A stretch of DNA of 64,000 bases, taken from positions 3,812,001 to 3,876,000 of the forward strand of contig NZ_CP021646.1 of assembly GCF_002208135.1 (NCBI RefSeq), read 5' to 3'. The position numbers and the translations under genes were made by a program. Origin of the DNA: Pseudoalteromonas piscicida. Its GTDB lineage: Bacteria > Pseudomonadota > Gammaproteobacteria > Enterobacterales > Alteromonadaceae. The notes below the pieces were generated by a model. That model had not been told where the DNA came from, did not search any database, and saw only the letters and a list, made by a program, of their open reading frames with translations. This document shows positions 27,593 through 39,904 of this stretch, piece by piece; within the stretch, counting starts at the first letter, position 1, and each line of letters starts with the position of its first letter.

Positions 27593-27847
27593 TGAGCGTA
27601 ACTAACCTGAGGCTTGGACAAAAAATTAGTTAACTAATTGTTTTTAATAACATTTAATCATTCCCTTATCTAGCCAGAGCGTTTTGGGGATAACACTGCT
27701 TCCACATCCTGCTAACGCTAAGGTACCTACATCCTGTAGGCAAGGCGAATTTACGCATCAATAGCTGGCTATTGGTGCGTAAATTCAACGCGGTTAGCGC
27801 TAAAACTGGTTGCTAGAACGTTATTAATTATCCGAATCTCAGGTTAA
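27593..27847. repeat. Intergenic region with a long perfect hairpin (REP-like)
   Basis: An 18-bp stem with one G-U pair and a 4-base loop is formed by 27747-27764 and 27769-27786, beginning GAATTTACGCA and ending TGCGTAAATTC. It lacks a T-run on either side, so it is not a normal terminator. Just upstream is the small palindrome CCTACA/TGTAGG (27726-27740). The whole looks like a dispersed, palindromic intergenic element rather than a gene. Confidence 0.45.
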
Positions 27848-29627
27848 CTACTTACGTGCTTGATTCATTGTGGCTTCAATATATTTATCGATTTGGTCTT
27901 CAAGTACGAACAAAGGTACGGAACCATGACGCAAGATTTGATGGTGGAATTCACGTATATCAAACTGATCGCCAAGTGCCTTCTCTGCTTTGCGACGCAA
28001 GCGCTTAATGGTTAGCTCACCGATTTTGTATGACAGTGCTTGTGCCGGCCAAGAGATATAACGATCAGTCTCCGTTTTAACGTTATGTAAAGACAATGCA
28101 GTGTTGTCTTTCATAAAGTTCATCGCTTTCTCGCGGCTCCAACCAAACATATGCATGCCTGTGTCTACAACCAAACGAGCGGCTCGCCACATCTCATAGG
28201 TTAAGCGACCAAAATCACTGTAAGGGTCTTGATAGAAACCCGCTTCGATACCCAAGAATTCAGAATATAACCCCCACCCTTCACCAAAAGCTGAAATGTA
28301 TTCGTTGCGACGATATTCCGGTAGGTAATCAAGCTCGGCATTCAAGGAGATCTGCAAATGGTGACCAGGCACGGCCTCATGTAGAGTCAATGCTTCCAAT
28401 ACATATAACGGGCGCTTATCCAGCGCGTAGGTATTTACCCAATAATAACCTGCATCAGTATCACTGCGTGCCCCGAATAACGCCCTGTCGTGTATTTAGG
28501 CGCAATGCTCGCAGGCACTGGGGCGACACCGTATGGCTTTCTTGGTAATGTATGGAATAGCTTAGGTAGCTGGGCATCCATCTTCTTTGCTATATATGCA
28601 GCTTCTTTAAGTAACGCTTCAGGGGTTTTAGCATAAAACTGTGGATCGGTTCTTAAGAACTGCACAAAGTCAGCAAAAGATCCTTAAAGCCTACTTTTTT
28701 AATAATTTTTTCCATCTCCGCACGGATCCGAGCCACCTCCTTGAGACCGAGCTCGTGGATCTCCTTAGGCGTCATATTTGTGGTGGTGTAGTATTTCGCA
28801 CGATTCGCGTAAAACGCCTCACCATTTGGTGTCGAAGAAATGCCAATTTCAGTTCTAGCCGCTGGACGATACTCATTGACAAAGAAATTAAGGTAATCTT
28901 GATATGCAGCGATCACATCACCTTGAATAATCTCTTTGGCACGCTGTTGCAGCGCTTTAAATTCGGCATCAGGCAAACTCGCTTGGTTTTGTGTAAATGG
29001 GCCATAAAACTCGGATTTTGTCACATCATCAACGATATAAGCTTCGATAGAGCTTTCATAACCCTCAAGCACAGCTTTCGGCTGAGTCAGACCAACCGCC
29101 ATACCTTCCTTCATCCAGTCGATATTTTGTTTAAAATAACGGGGAACCTGCTGCAAACGTGCTAAATATAGCTCGTAACCAGCACGTTTTTTAAAGTCAT
29201 GACTCGAGATCATAAAAGACAGACCTGAATGAAAACCATATTCTGAAGTTAGCGGCATATAGTGGCTATGAAAGCGATATTCATCGACGTTATTCTGCAC
29301 TTGCGCACGCAATATCGTGAGATTAATTTGATTTTCCTCACTTAACGCTGAAGTGTCGATATTATCGAGCTGCGCTAAAAACTGTAGGCGCTGCTGATTT
29401 GAGGTCGCCAACTTTTCTGCGCTGAGATTTGGCAGTAGAAACTCTGCTTTTGTATCATTGCGGCCATAGGCATTGTTATCACTTCTAAATTTCATAACGC
29501 TGCCAGCTATTTGAGTAAACTCAGTATTATTGTCACTTCCAGTAATAGCACAACCAGATAAGGCGACAGTTAAATAAACGGCGACGCTTGAACGCTTAGT
29601 CCACAGCTTTAATTTTGGTGATAACAC
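27848..29627 (-). pseudogene. DUF885 family lipoprotein peptidase gene with two frameshifts
   Basis: Three overlapping minus-strand frames (to 29627, 28665 and 28399) join into one DUF885 protein of about 593 residues if one G is restored at about 28682 and another at the C4 run 28471-28474 (G4 on the coding strand). The N-terminus has a lipoprotein signal ending LSGC and a GTG start with AGGAAG. The last part has the metallopeptidase-like LTLHEAVPGHHLQ motif (HExxxGHH), typical of the family. Everything else is intact, so the gene is either freshly inactivated or the deletions are sequencing errors. As written, only truncated products are made and the zinc-motif part would need its own start. 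Confidence 0.85.
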
Positions 29628-30000
29628 GCTGACTTCCTCAATACTTTGTTGTTACTCAGCTCGCAGTAAAATAGTCAAAAGATAATGATTATCCGTCGTT
29701 CTGAGCTTTTGTTATGGTGAAATGAACTTTCTGCTAGTCAAAGTAGGAGAGTCAGGTAGCAGATGCAACTTAATTCGACAGAATCACGAATATCTCAGAT
29801 CGAATACTATTTACTCAACCTAGTAAAAATTGATGAGAAAATCAGCAATTCAACAAAAAAATGTAAATTTTCTATTTCAAAGACAAATTTTTTACTTTTA
29901 AATTCGGACGATACAGATTAATGTAGGTCTAGTGCAATTAGGACAAGAGTTACACCGAAGGAGTTGGTGGTAGTTCATTAACGTTTGATAATTAATTGTT
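29628..30000. other. Intergenic region, possible very small ORF
   Basis: This AT-rich stretch contains the promoter of the DUF885 gene and the leader of the GGDEF gene. Apart from the weak small ORF at 29763-29921 I see no RNA or repeat. Confidence 0.4.
29763..29921 (+). CDS. Possible 52-residue protein
   Basis: An ATG with a purine-rich leader (GTAGGAGAGTCAGG) opens a 52-codon frame beginning MQLNSTESRISQIEYYLLNL and ending at TAA 29919. The predicted product is basic and polar, with no motif. The region is AT-rich, so a frame of this length could be accidental. Confidence 0.25.
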   Translation: MQLNSTESRISQIEYYLLNLVKIDEKISNSTKKCKFSISKTNFLLLNSDDTD

Positions 30001-31014
30001 GTGGTAAATGAAATGATATTCCATGATCCCATGGCTGTTGCCCAAGAAAAAATGACACAGGTGTGCCTGTTTTTAGAGCAACATCATTTGCCGCCTACGC
30101 CTTTAAATTATCAGGTCGCTTATACCCATATTAGCGCCATGAACAAAGATCTCGACGGTGCCATCAATAAAGCCATCAAAGCGCATACTAAAATAGACAG
30201 CGTATTCATTGAACAGCTCTACTATCAGTTTCTAGATCAAGGTCAAAAAACGCAATCCGAATTGCTTGAGGGTGTCGACTCCTTAGTCACTGAATTACAC
30301 GAAAATGCAGAAAACTCAAAAAAGCAGGTAATTCGCTTTGCCCAACAAGTCAGTCAATGTGTACATAATTTAGATGAACACAACATTCAAAAGAGTAAGC
30401 GCGCACTATCAACACTCACCAAACAAACTGAGCTATTGCTAAAACAGCATAAACAATTTAAACAAGCGTTAATAAAATCACGTTTAGATTATGAACGTAA
30501 TCAAAAGTTACTAATCGACTTGCGTAAACAGCATTTATTAGACCCACAAACGGGTCTTTATAAGCGTCACTATCTTCATCAAAAAGTTTCGCTATGGCAA
30601 TCACAGCAAAAGTCCGTCTGTGCGCTTTCTATCCAAATTGATAATCTTAACGAGTTTTCGGCGCGGTTTGGTGATGTTGTGGGTGAAGTTGTACTTAATC
30701 GTATCGCTAATAATATCAAACGTTATGTCGTTGAAAGCGGCTTACCAGGTCGTACAGGGAAAAAAGAATTCACGGTTATCCTTGCTGATGTAGACTTAGA
30801 TACCGCGAATGTCATTGCGGAAAAAGTACGTAAAGGTGTTGAACGATTAAAGTTTGTCAGTGCGAAAGGGAAAATTCCATTACCCAATGTGTCTCTGGCA
30901 CTTGGAATAGCCCAACTTGCGCCAGAGCAAGACTTTAATGTGTTGGCAAAACGCGCAGGATATGCTGCACAGAAAGCGCAATCTCTCGGCCAACACTGCT
31001 ATATTAGTCACTGA
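30001..31014 (+). CDS. Degenerate GGDEF-domain protein
   Basis: This 337-residue cytoplasmic protein has a helical N-terminal part (about 1-180, with a coiled coil of Lys/Gln-rich helices) and a C-terminal GGDEF fold beginning LRKQHLLDPQTGLYKRHYL. The active-site loop reads GKKEF in place of GG[DE]EF, and no RxxD inhibitory site is seen, so it is probably not a diguanylate cyclase. It may bind c-di-GMP or GTP or act through protein contacts. GTG 30001 or ATG 30013 could be the start; neither has a clear ribosome site. It is followed by ubiE after about 120 bases. Confidence 0.75.
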   Translation: MVNEMIFHDPMAVAQEKMTQVCLFLEQHHLPPTPLNYQVAYTHISAMNKDLDGAINKAIKAHTKIDSVFIEQLYYQFLDQGQKTQSELLEGVDSLVTELHENAENSKKQVIRFAQQVSQCVHNLDEHNIQKSKRALSTLTKQTELLLKQHKQFKQALIKSRLDYERNQKLLIDLRKQHLLDPQTGLYKRHYLHQKVSLWQSQQKSVCALSIQIDNLNEFSARFGDVVGEVVLNRIANNIKRYVVESGLPGRTGKKEFTVILADVDLDTANVIAEKVRKGVERLKFVSAKGKIPLPNVSLALGIAQLAPEQDFNVLAKRAGYAAQKAQSLGQHCYISH

Positions 31015-31132
31015 TCCGCAATATCCTCTTTTGTTTGCATTTTCAACAATACAACACGGATAAGAAATTGCACCCACAGCTACCAATCAAGTACACTAGC
31101 AAGCATAGTTGCAGAGTAATGATGGAACCCAC

Positions 31133-31888
31133 ATGAAAGAGTCACAAGACAATACTACCCACTTTGGATACAAAACAGTCGAGACCGACAAAAAAGCCTC
31201 TATGGTTGCAGACGTATTTCATTCTGTAGCGGCAAAATACGACATCATGAATGATCTGATGTCATTCGGTATCCATCGTTTGTGGAAGCGTCAAACTATT
31301 GCCTGCTCAGGTGTACGCGCTGGTCACAAAGTACTTGATCTTGCTGGTGGTACGGGTGACTTAACCGCAAGGTTTAGTGAGTTAGTTGGTGATAAAGGAC
31401 AAGTTGTTTTAGGTGATATTAACGACTCTATGCTAAAAGTTGGGCGCGAGAAACTACGTGACTCAGGACTTGTAGGCAATATCGAATACGTTCAAATGAA
31501 CGCAGAAATGCTGCCATTTGACGATAATACTTTTGATGTCATCACGATTGCCTTTGGTTTACGTAACGTAACCGATAAAGATAAAGCATTGCGCTCAATG
31601 TACAGGGTGCTAAAACCAGGTGGACGTTTATTGGTACTTGAATTTTCAAAGACCGATAACGAGGCACTGGCAAAGCTGTATGACATGTATTCATTTACAC
31701 TACTTCCTGCAATGGGCAAATTAGTTGCGAACGACAGTGAGTCTTATCGCTACCTTGCCGAATCTATTCGCATGCACCCAGATCAAGAAACGCTAAAATC
31801 CATGATGGATGAAGCCGGTTTTGAACAAACTGACTATCAAAATATGACCGGAGGCATCGTCGCCCTTCATCGCGGCTTTAAATTCTAG
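31133..31888 (+). CDS. ubiE: Ubiquinone/menaquinone C-methyltransferase
   Basis: This 251-residue class I SAM-dependent methyltransferase methylates demethylmenaquinol and the C2 position of the ubiquinol precursor. SAM-binding motif I is [12 protein letters not shown], and [12 protein letters not shown] and [16 protein letters not shown] are UbiE signatures. The ATG at 31133, with GGAA upstream, gives the normal N-terminus, whereas the open frame starts earlier at 31109. It is the first gene of ubiE-ubiJ-ubiB; spacing to ubiJ is 8 bases. Confidence 0.95.
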   Translation: MKESQDNTTHFGYKTVETDKKASMVADVFHSVAAKYDIMNDLMSFGIHRLWKRQTIACSGVRAGHKVLDLAGGTGDLTARFSELVGDKGQVVLGDINDSMLKVGREKLRDSGLVGNIEYVQMNAEMLPFDDNTFDVITIAFGLRNVTDKDKALRSMYRVLKPGGRLLVLEFSKTDNEALAKLYDMYSFTLLPAMGKLVANDSESYRYLAESIRMHPDQETLKSMMDEAGFEQTDYQNMTGGIVALHRGFKF

Positions 31889-31896
31889 GAGTTGCT

Positions 31897-32511
31897 GTGT
31901 TAGCTTCATTACTTGGCGCCGTACTCGAGACGGCTTTAAACAAAGGCCTCGAACTCTCGCCTGAGCTAAAGCGTGTGCTAAGTAAAGGCCAACACAAAGT
32001 GCTCAGTGTTGATATTCGAGATCAGAATACTTGTTTAGCTGTTACTTACACAGGCATTAACATTCACGTGTTATGCCCTTTTGATGGCGAAGCCGATTGT
32101 TCAATTAGTGCCGATTTACCTACCTTGCTTGAACTCAAAGACCCGAGCCAACTCACTGCGCTTATCCGCCAAGATAAGCTCGATCTTGAAGGCGATTTGT
32201 CGCTCGCACAGCTCTATAGTAATGCATTGGCGACACTTGATATTGATTGGGCGGAGCACCTTGCCAAATATGTCGGTGATGCCCCCGCACAAATTATCGT
32301 AGATACCTTTCATAAGTTAGCACATCGCGCAAAGCAAGATGGGCAGGTAGCCAAGGCAACACTAACAGGGTTATTTCAAGATGAGTTGAAGGTAGCTCCC
32401 CACCCGCTCGAGTTTCAACAGTTTAAGCAGCAAGTGAGAACACTAAACAATCAAGTCGAAAGCTTAAATCAACGCCTCAGTGCATTACTTCAGCAAAACA
32501 AAGGAAATTAG
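31897..32511 (+). CDS. ubiJ: Ubiquinone biosynthesis accessory factor UbiJ
   Basis: This 204-residue protein has the SCP2-like lipid-binding domain of UbiJ in its N-terminal half and a C-terminal coiled coil ([20 protein letters not shown]). In E. coli, UbiJ and UbiK organise the soluble Ubi complex that carries the prenylated intermediates. The location between ubiE and ubiB is the usual one. Confidence 0.88.
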   Translation: MLASLLGAVLETALNKGLELSPELKRVLSKGQHKVLSVDIRDQNTCLAVTYTGINIHVLCPFDGEADCSISADLPTLLELKDPSQLTALIRQDKLDLEGDLSLAQLYSNALATLDIDWAEHLAKYVGDAPAQIIVDTFHKLAHRAKQDGQVAKATLTGLFQDELKVAPHPLEFQQFKQQVRTLNNQVESLNQRLSALLQQNKGN

Positions 32512-32512
32512 G

Positions 32513-34116
32513 TTGTCTTTACTTCGCTTGCATCAGATCACCAAAACATTTTTAACCTATGGTTTAGACGAAATAGTCCCAGCGCATAAGCAACCTTGGT
32601 ACGGTAAACTCGCTCGAGCTAGTTTGTTTTGGCTGCGCAACAAACATAAAGATAAGCCGGTAGGCACACGTCTGCGTCTGGCGCTACAAACGTTGGGACC
32701 GGTGTGGATCAAGTTCGGTCAAATGCTGTCGACCCGACGAGATTTGCTGCCACCAGATATTGCTGAAGAACTTGCATTTTTGCAGGATCAAGTTCAACCA
32801 TTTGACCCCGCGATGGCGCAAAAACTCATTGAGCGAGCGCTAGAAATCGACGATATTCATGAATACTTTGCTGAGTTTGAATCAAAGCCGCTGGCTTCAG
32901 CCTCGATAGCGCAAGTGCATGCCGCCAAGCTACAACAAAAAAATGAGTTAAAAGATGTCGTGATCAAAGTTATTCGTCCCGATATAGAAAAACAAATCCA
33001 TGCCGATCTCTCTTTAATGGAGCGTTTCGCTAAAATCGTTGTCAACTTACTTAGCGAAGGAAAGCGTCTGCGCCCAGTGGAAGTCGTTAGGGAATACAAG
33101 AAGACATTGCTGGACGAGCTGGACTTGATGCGAGAAGGCGCTAACGCCATTCAACTCAGACGCAACTTTGAAGACTCTGATTCTCTGTACATCCCTGAAG
33201 TATATAGTGATTATTCACGTAAAAACGTACTGGTGATGGAACGTATTTACGGTATTCCAGTATCAGACACCGAAGCGTTGTTGGCGCAAGGCACCAATAT
33301 GAAATTACTAGCCGAGCGCGGCGTGGAAGTTTTTTTCACGCAGGTATTCCGTGACAGTTTTTTCCATGCGGATATGCATCCTGGCAATATTTTTGTCTCT
33401 CGTGAAAATCCTCATAACCCTAAGTATATTGGGATAGATTGCGGCATAGTCGGTACCTTAAACCGTGAAGATAAACGCTATTTAGCCGAAAACTTTATCG
33501 CCTTTTTTAATCGTGATTACCGCCAAGTGGCACAGCTTCATGTGGATTCTGGTTGGGTTCCGGCGGATACCTGCGTAGAAGAGTTTGAGTTTGCTATTCG
33601 TACCGTGTGCGAACCCATTTTTAACAAACCGCTTGCTGAGATTTCGTTTGGTCATGTGCTGGTGAATTTGTTTAACACCGCAAGACGCTTCAACATGGAA
33701 GTGCAACCACAATTGGTATTATTGCAAAAAACTCTGCTGTATGTAGAAGGGTTAGGACGTCAGCTTTATCCGCAACTAGATCTGTGGAAAACAGCCAAAC
33801 CTTTTTTGGAGCATTGGGTGCAAGAACAAGTTGGTCCTCTCGCAGTGGCAAAAAAGCTATATGCAAACTTACCGTTTTGGGCTGAAAAAATGCCTGAACT
33901 GCCAGATTTGATTTACCAAAATCTCAAGCGCCGCCCCCTCCAACTGTCACACAAAAAGCAGATACTGCGACTAAGCCTCTATTATTGGGCTTAGCAGCGA
34001 GCAGTTTTGCAATAATATCGGGATTGAGCTTTATTTTTGACAAGCCTGTCGCAAGTAGCCTACTTGCGATTATTGCCGTGCTAGTATTTATTGGCGCATG
34101 GCGTAAAACAGGGTGA
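32513..34116 (+). CDS. ubiB: UbiB kinase-like protein, with apparent frameshift near the 3' end
   Basis: UbiB is an atypical kinase/ATPase needed for ubiquinone synthesis, attached to the inner membrane by C-terminal helices. Visible are the KxGQ motif ([11 protein letters not shown]), an Ala-rich loop ([11 protein letters not shown]), the catalytic region [11 protein letters not shown] and IGIDCGIVG. The TTG at 32513 is chosen because AAGGAAATTAGG lies directly upstream. As written the frame stops at 33994 (493 residues) with an aberrant tail. In the next frame the sequence continues to TGA 34116 with two hydrophobic helices ([12 protein letters not shown] and [16 protein letters not shown]), the normal UbiB end. 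Adding one A to the A5 run at 33953-33957 restores a 534-residue protein. Likely a sequencing error, given the gene's importance. Confidence 0.9.
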
Positions 34117-34176
34117 TTTTTTGCTCGCTAGGCGTATAATCATTATTCATAAGCAGTAAGTATCAATGGAGTTATT

Positions 34177-34413
34177 ATGGGATTCGGTGGGATCAGTATT
34201 TGGCAATTACTTATTATTTTAGCCATCATTGTTTTGTTATTTGGAACTAAAAAACTACGCGGTATTGGTAGTGATTTAGGTGGTGCAGTTAAAGGCTTTA
34301 AAAAGGCGGTATCGGATGAGCAGTCCACGACCGACTCTGAGCCAGAAAAGTTAAAAAATACAACAACTGAGCAAGCACAACCTGTATCAGAGAAAGAAAA
34401 AGATAAGGTGTAA
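34177..34413 (+). CDS. tatA: Sec-independent translocase subunit TatA
   Basis: This 78-residue protein has one N-terminal membrane helix ([15 protein letters not shown]), the [14 protein letters not shown] hinge and amphipathic helix, and a polar acidic tail. TatA forms the pore-like assemblies of the twin-arginine system, which here could export the GH109 enzyme of the GalNAc locus. A TATAAT lies at 34135-34140. It is the first gene of tatABC. Confidence 0.94.
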   Translation: MGFGGISIWQLLIILAIIVLLFGTKKLRGIGSDLGGAVKGFKKAVSDEQSTTDSEPEKLKNTTTEQAQPVSEKEKDKV

Positions 34414-34419
34414 TTCGAC

Positions 34420-34731
34420 ATGGGTATGTGGGAGTTAGTGGTCGTTCTTATCGTTGGCCTGATTGTACTTGGCCCAGAACGTCTTCCCGTTGCAATCCGC
34501 ACCGTAGCAAGATGGATAAAAACGGTAAAGTCTGTCGCCAATTCAGTCAAGGCTGAAGTGAGTGAAGAATTACGCGTTCATGAGCTACATAATAATTTGA
34601 AGAAAGCGGAACAACAGGGAATGCAAGATTTGGCCCCCGAACTTAAGCAATCCGTTCAAGAGTTACAAGATGCGGCTGAATCAGTCAGACATTCTTATAA
34701 ATCAACCGAAAATAATAAAAACAAAGACTAA
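34420..34731 (+). CDS. tatB: Sec-independent translocase subunit TatB
   Basis: This 103-residue protein has an N-terminal membrane helix (MWELVVVLIVGLIVLGPERLP) with the conserved Glu and GPERLP motif, then an amphipathic helix and a shorter tail than in E. coli TatB. TatB and TatC form the receptor for twin-arginine signals. It follows tatA by 6 bases. Confidence 0.92.
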   Translation: MGMWELVVVLIVGLIVLGPERLPVAIRTVARWIKTVKSVANSVKAEVSEELRVHELHNNLKKAEQQGMQDLAPELKQSVQELQDAAESVRHSYKSTENNKNKD

Positions 34732-34843
34732 TCAATCTACCAGTGAGATAGTTCAGTCAAAGGCTAGCTTTGGATAACTAGACGCCCGAGCCTCTCCTTT
34801 TTCTTTTATCCAACTGGAATTATATTCGTACGAGTCAAGTTAC

Positions 34844-35587
34844 ATGACAGAATCAGCCCAGAGTGGATTTATTGCTCACCTTGTTGAGTTAAGAAACCGC
34901 TTAATGAGAGCGTTATTGAGCGTTTTCGTTATCTTTGTTGCCTTGGTGTACTTCGCCAATGATATCTATGCTTTCGTTGCAGCACCGCTCGTAAATAGCT
35001 TGCCTAGCAACACAACCATGATCGCTACGGATGTTACGGCGCCGTTTTTTGCCCCCTTTAAACTAACGCTTTTTGTGTCACTATTTGCCGCTGTGCCATT
35101 TATTTTGCATCAGGTGTGGGGCTTTATCGCACCCGGTTTATATAAACACGAAAAGCGTATGCTCATTCCCATATTACTTTCTAGTGTGCTGCTATTTTAT
35201 GGCGGGATCGCATTCTGTTACTTTGTTGTCATGCCTATCATACTTGGTTTTTTTACCAGTGTCGGACCAGAGATGATGACCTTGTCACCGGATATTAGCA
35301 GTTACCTTGGCTTTATCCTCAAGCTGTTTTTTGCTTTTGGTATCGCCTTTGAAATTCCCGTCGCTATTATGCTTATATGTTGGAGTGGCATGACAACTCC
35401 TGCAAGCTTAAAAGAGAAACGACCTTATGTTGTCGTTGGTGCTTTTGTCATTGCAATGTTTTTAACACCACCAGATGTTCTATCTCAAACTCTATTAGCA
35501 TTACCTATGCTACTCTTGTTTGAGTTGGGACTACTTCTAGCCAAATTTTACAGCGCTAAACCACAACAACAGGAATCAGAACAATGA
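34844..35587 (+). CDS. tatC: Sec-independent translocase subunit TatC
   Basis: This 247-residue polytopic protein has six predicted membrane helices. The N-terminal cytoplasmic HLVELRNRL motif binds the twin-arginine signal, and the conserved FWGFIAPGLYKHEKR-type region is present (as VWGFIAPGLYKHEKR). It lies 112 bases after tatB and overlaps the next gene by four bases (ATGA). Confidence 0.95.
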   Translation: MTESAQSGFIAHLVELRNRLMRALLSVFVIFVALVYFANDIYAFVAAPLVNSLPSNTTMIATDVTAPFFAPFKLTLFVSLFAAVPFILHQVWGFIAPGLYKHEKRMLIPILLSSVLLFYGGIAFCYFVVMPIILGFFTSVGPEMMTLSPDISSYLGFILKLFFAFGIAFEIPVAIMLICWSGMTTPASLKEKRPYVVVGAFVIAMFLTPPDVLSQTLLALPMLLLFELGLLLAKFYSAKPQQQESEQ

Positions 35588-36084
35588 AAAAAACCATGAT
35601 ACTGTTCGCACTAGGATTTTCCTCTCTATGCGCCGCAGAGCCAGTAAATACGCAAGCGTTACAAGCTTGTACTTTGATTGAAAATGATTTTAAACGACTC
35701 ATGTGCTATGACAATGTAATTGCAAATAAACCAATTACTGAAGCGCATTCACACAAAGCGCCCGTAAACAGAGATAAAATAAGCGCTACGCGCAATGAAA
35801 AAAAAGCAGAATTGAAAGAAGATGGCTTTGGCTTAGAGCACAAAGTTAAAGCGGCAAGCGAAGAAATCGAAGAAATTACAGCTAAACTAATAAAAACAAC
35901 CACTCAAGGCCGCAATAAAATGGTCTTCTCCTTGGATAATGGTCAGGTATGGCGACAAGTTTCATCAGAAACCTTTTTTGCCAACGAAGGGGACACATTA
36001 ATTATTGAGCGCGCGTCTTTTGGCTCGTTTTTAATGAAAAAAGCGGGCTCAAACCGCACAACGCGAGTTAAACGAGTTAACTGA
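35584..36084 (+). CDS. Conserved exported protein between tatC and tatD
   Basis: This 166-residue protein has a signal peptide (about residues 1-18, ending CAAEP). The middle is charged and helical. The C-terminal domain (NGQVWRQ...GDTLIIERASFGSFLMKK...RTTRVKRVN) looks like a small beta domain seen in several uncharacterised Alteromonadales proteins. It overlaps tatC by four bases and tatD by one, so it belongs to the tat operon here. Function unknown. Confidence 0.72.
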   Translation: MKKTMILFALGFSSLCAAEPVNTQALQACTLIENDFKRLMCYDNVIANKPITEAHSHKAPVNRDKISATRNEKKAELKEDGFGLEHKVKAASEEIEEITAKLIKTTTQGRNKMVFSLDNGQVWRQVSSETFFANEGDTLIIERASFGSFLMKKAGSNRTTRVKRVN

Positions 36085-36860
36085 TGAACAAGATGATCGA
36101 TGCTGGTGTAAACCTCACCAGCTCGCAATTTTCATCCGATTTGGCAGAGGTAATTGCTAGAGCCAAAGAAGCAGGCATAGAATCAATGCTAGCAATTGGC
36201 TGCGATTTGAAAAGCAGCGAACAAAGTATTTCACTCGCTGAGCAATACCAACTTTATTGTACAGCAGGAGTGCACCCTCACGACGCAAAAGATGCGCCTG
36301 ACACGCTCTACGATGATCTCCTCACTCTTTTAAAAAGTAGCAATCGGACTATTGCTGTTGGTGAATGTGGCTTGGACTTTAATCGCGACTTTTCACCAAG
36401 ACCGATACAACAAAGCGTGTGCCTGACGCAACTGCAGTTAGCAGATGCGATTGACTACCCAGCTTATCTACATGAAAGAGATGCGCACGACGCACTATTT
36501 GCGCTACTGCAAGAAGTTAAAGTTCAAGGAGTACTACACTGTTTTACTGGTGACCGTAACGCACTACGACGTTACTTGGACTATGGATTAATGATAGGTA
36601 TTACGGGTTGGGTTTGCGATGAGCGTAGAGGCCAAGCACTGCAAGAACTTATTCAATACATACCTCTCGATCGTTTGCTTTTGGAAACTGATGCACCTTA
36701 CTTGCTACCTAGAACAATTAGCCCAAAGCCTAAATCTCGGCGCAATGAGCCAATGTATTTATCTTATGTGGCTGAACAAATTGCACACCTAAAACAATGT
36801 CCTGTCACGGAAGTGATGAGCACGACTTCGGCTAATTTTAAACAGCTGTTTGTGAGGTAA
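36084..36860 (+). CDS. tatD: TatD family metal-dependent nuclease
   Basis: This 258-residue TIM-barrel hydrolase has the TatD signatures GVHPHDA, AVGECGLDFNRDFS, HERDAH, GVLHCFTGD and LLLETDAPYLLPR, the metal ligands being His and Asp/Glu in these motifs. TatD proteins are 3'-5' DNases/RNases, and despite the name are not needed for Tat export. A first-metal DxHxH motif is replaced by DAGVNL, as in E. coli TatD (which has DIGVNL). Confidence 0.9.
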   Translation: MNKMIDAGVNLTSSQFSSDLAEVIARAKEAGIESMLAIGCDLKSSEQSISLAEQYQLYCTAGVHPHDAKDAPDTLYDDLLTLLKSSNRTIAVGECGLDFNRDFSPRPIQQSVCLTQLQLADAIDYPAYLHERDAHDALFALLQEVKVQGVLHCFTGDRNALRRYLDYGLMIGITGWVCDERRGQALQELIQYIPLDRLLLETDAPYLLPRTISPKPKSRRNEPMYLSYVAEQIAHLKQCPVTEVMSTTSANFKQLFVR

Positions 36861-36868
36861 AGCCAGTA

Positions 36869-39719
<2,851 letters not shown>

Positions 39720-39728
39720 TCTGCATGT

Positions 39729-39760
39729 AGGTAGGAGCGCCACCACCTACCTTCCTTTCC
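39729..39760 (+). terminator. Weak stem-loop after hemB
   Basis: AGGTAGG at 39729-39735 pairs with CCTACCT at 39746-39752, followed by a pyrimidine-rich tail (TCCTTTCC) rather than a clean T-run. It contains GTAGGAGCG, also found in the REP-like element near 61745. Confidence 0.35.
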
Positions 39761-39904
39761 TTAAATATACTTTAATTTATGCTTATTAGTTGAATTTACC
39801 AGCAACAAGGACTAACTTTCAAAGTTCAAGAATCCAACAGCATAATATGCTTGTTTTATTTTGTAGTAGGTAAACTATCGTTTTATACATTAAGGAAGAT
39901 AAAA

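Noticed and set aside
36084..36860. TatD as a component of the Tat export machine
   Set aside because: Family knowledge shows TatD proteins are metal nucleases and are not needed for export, despite the operon.
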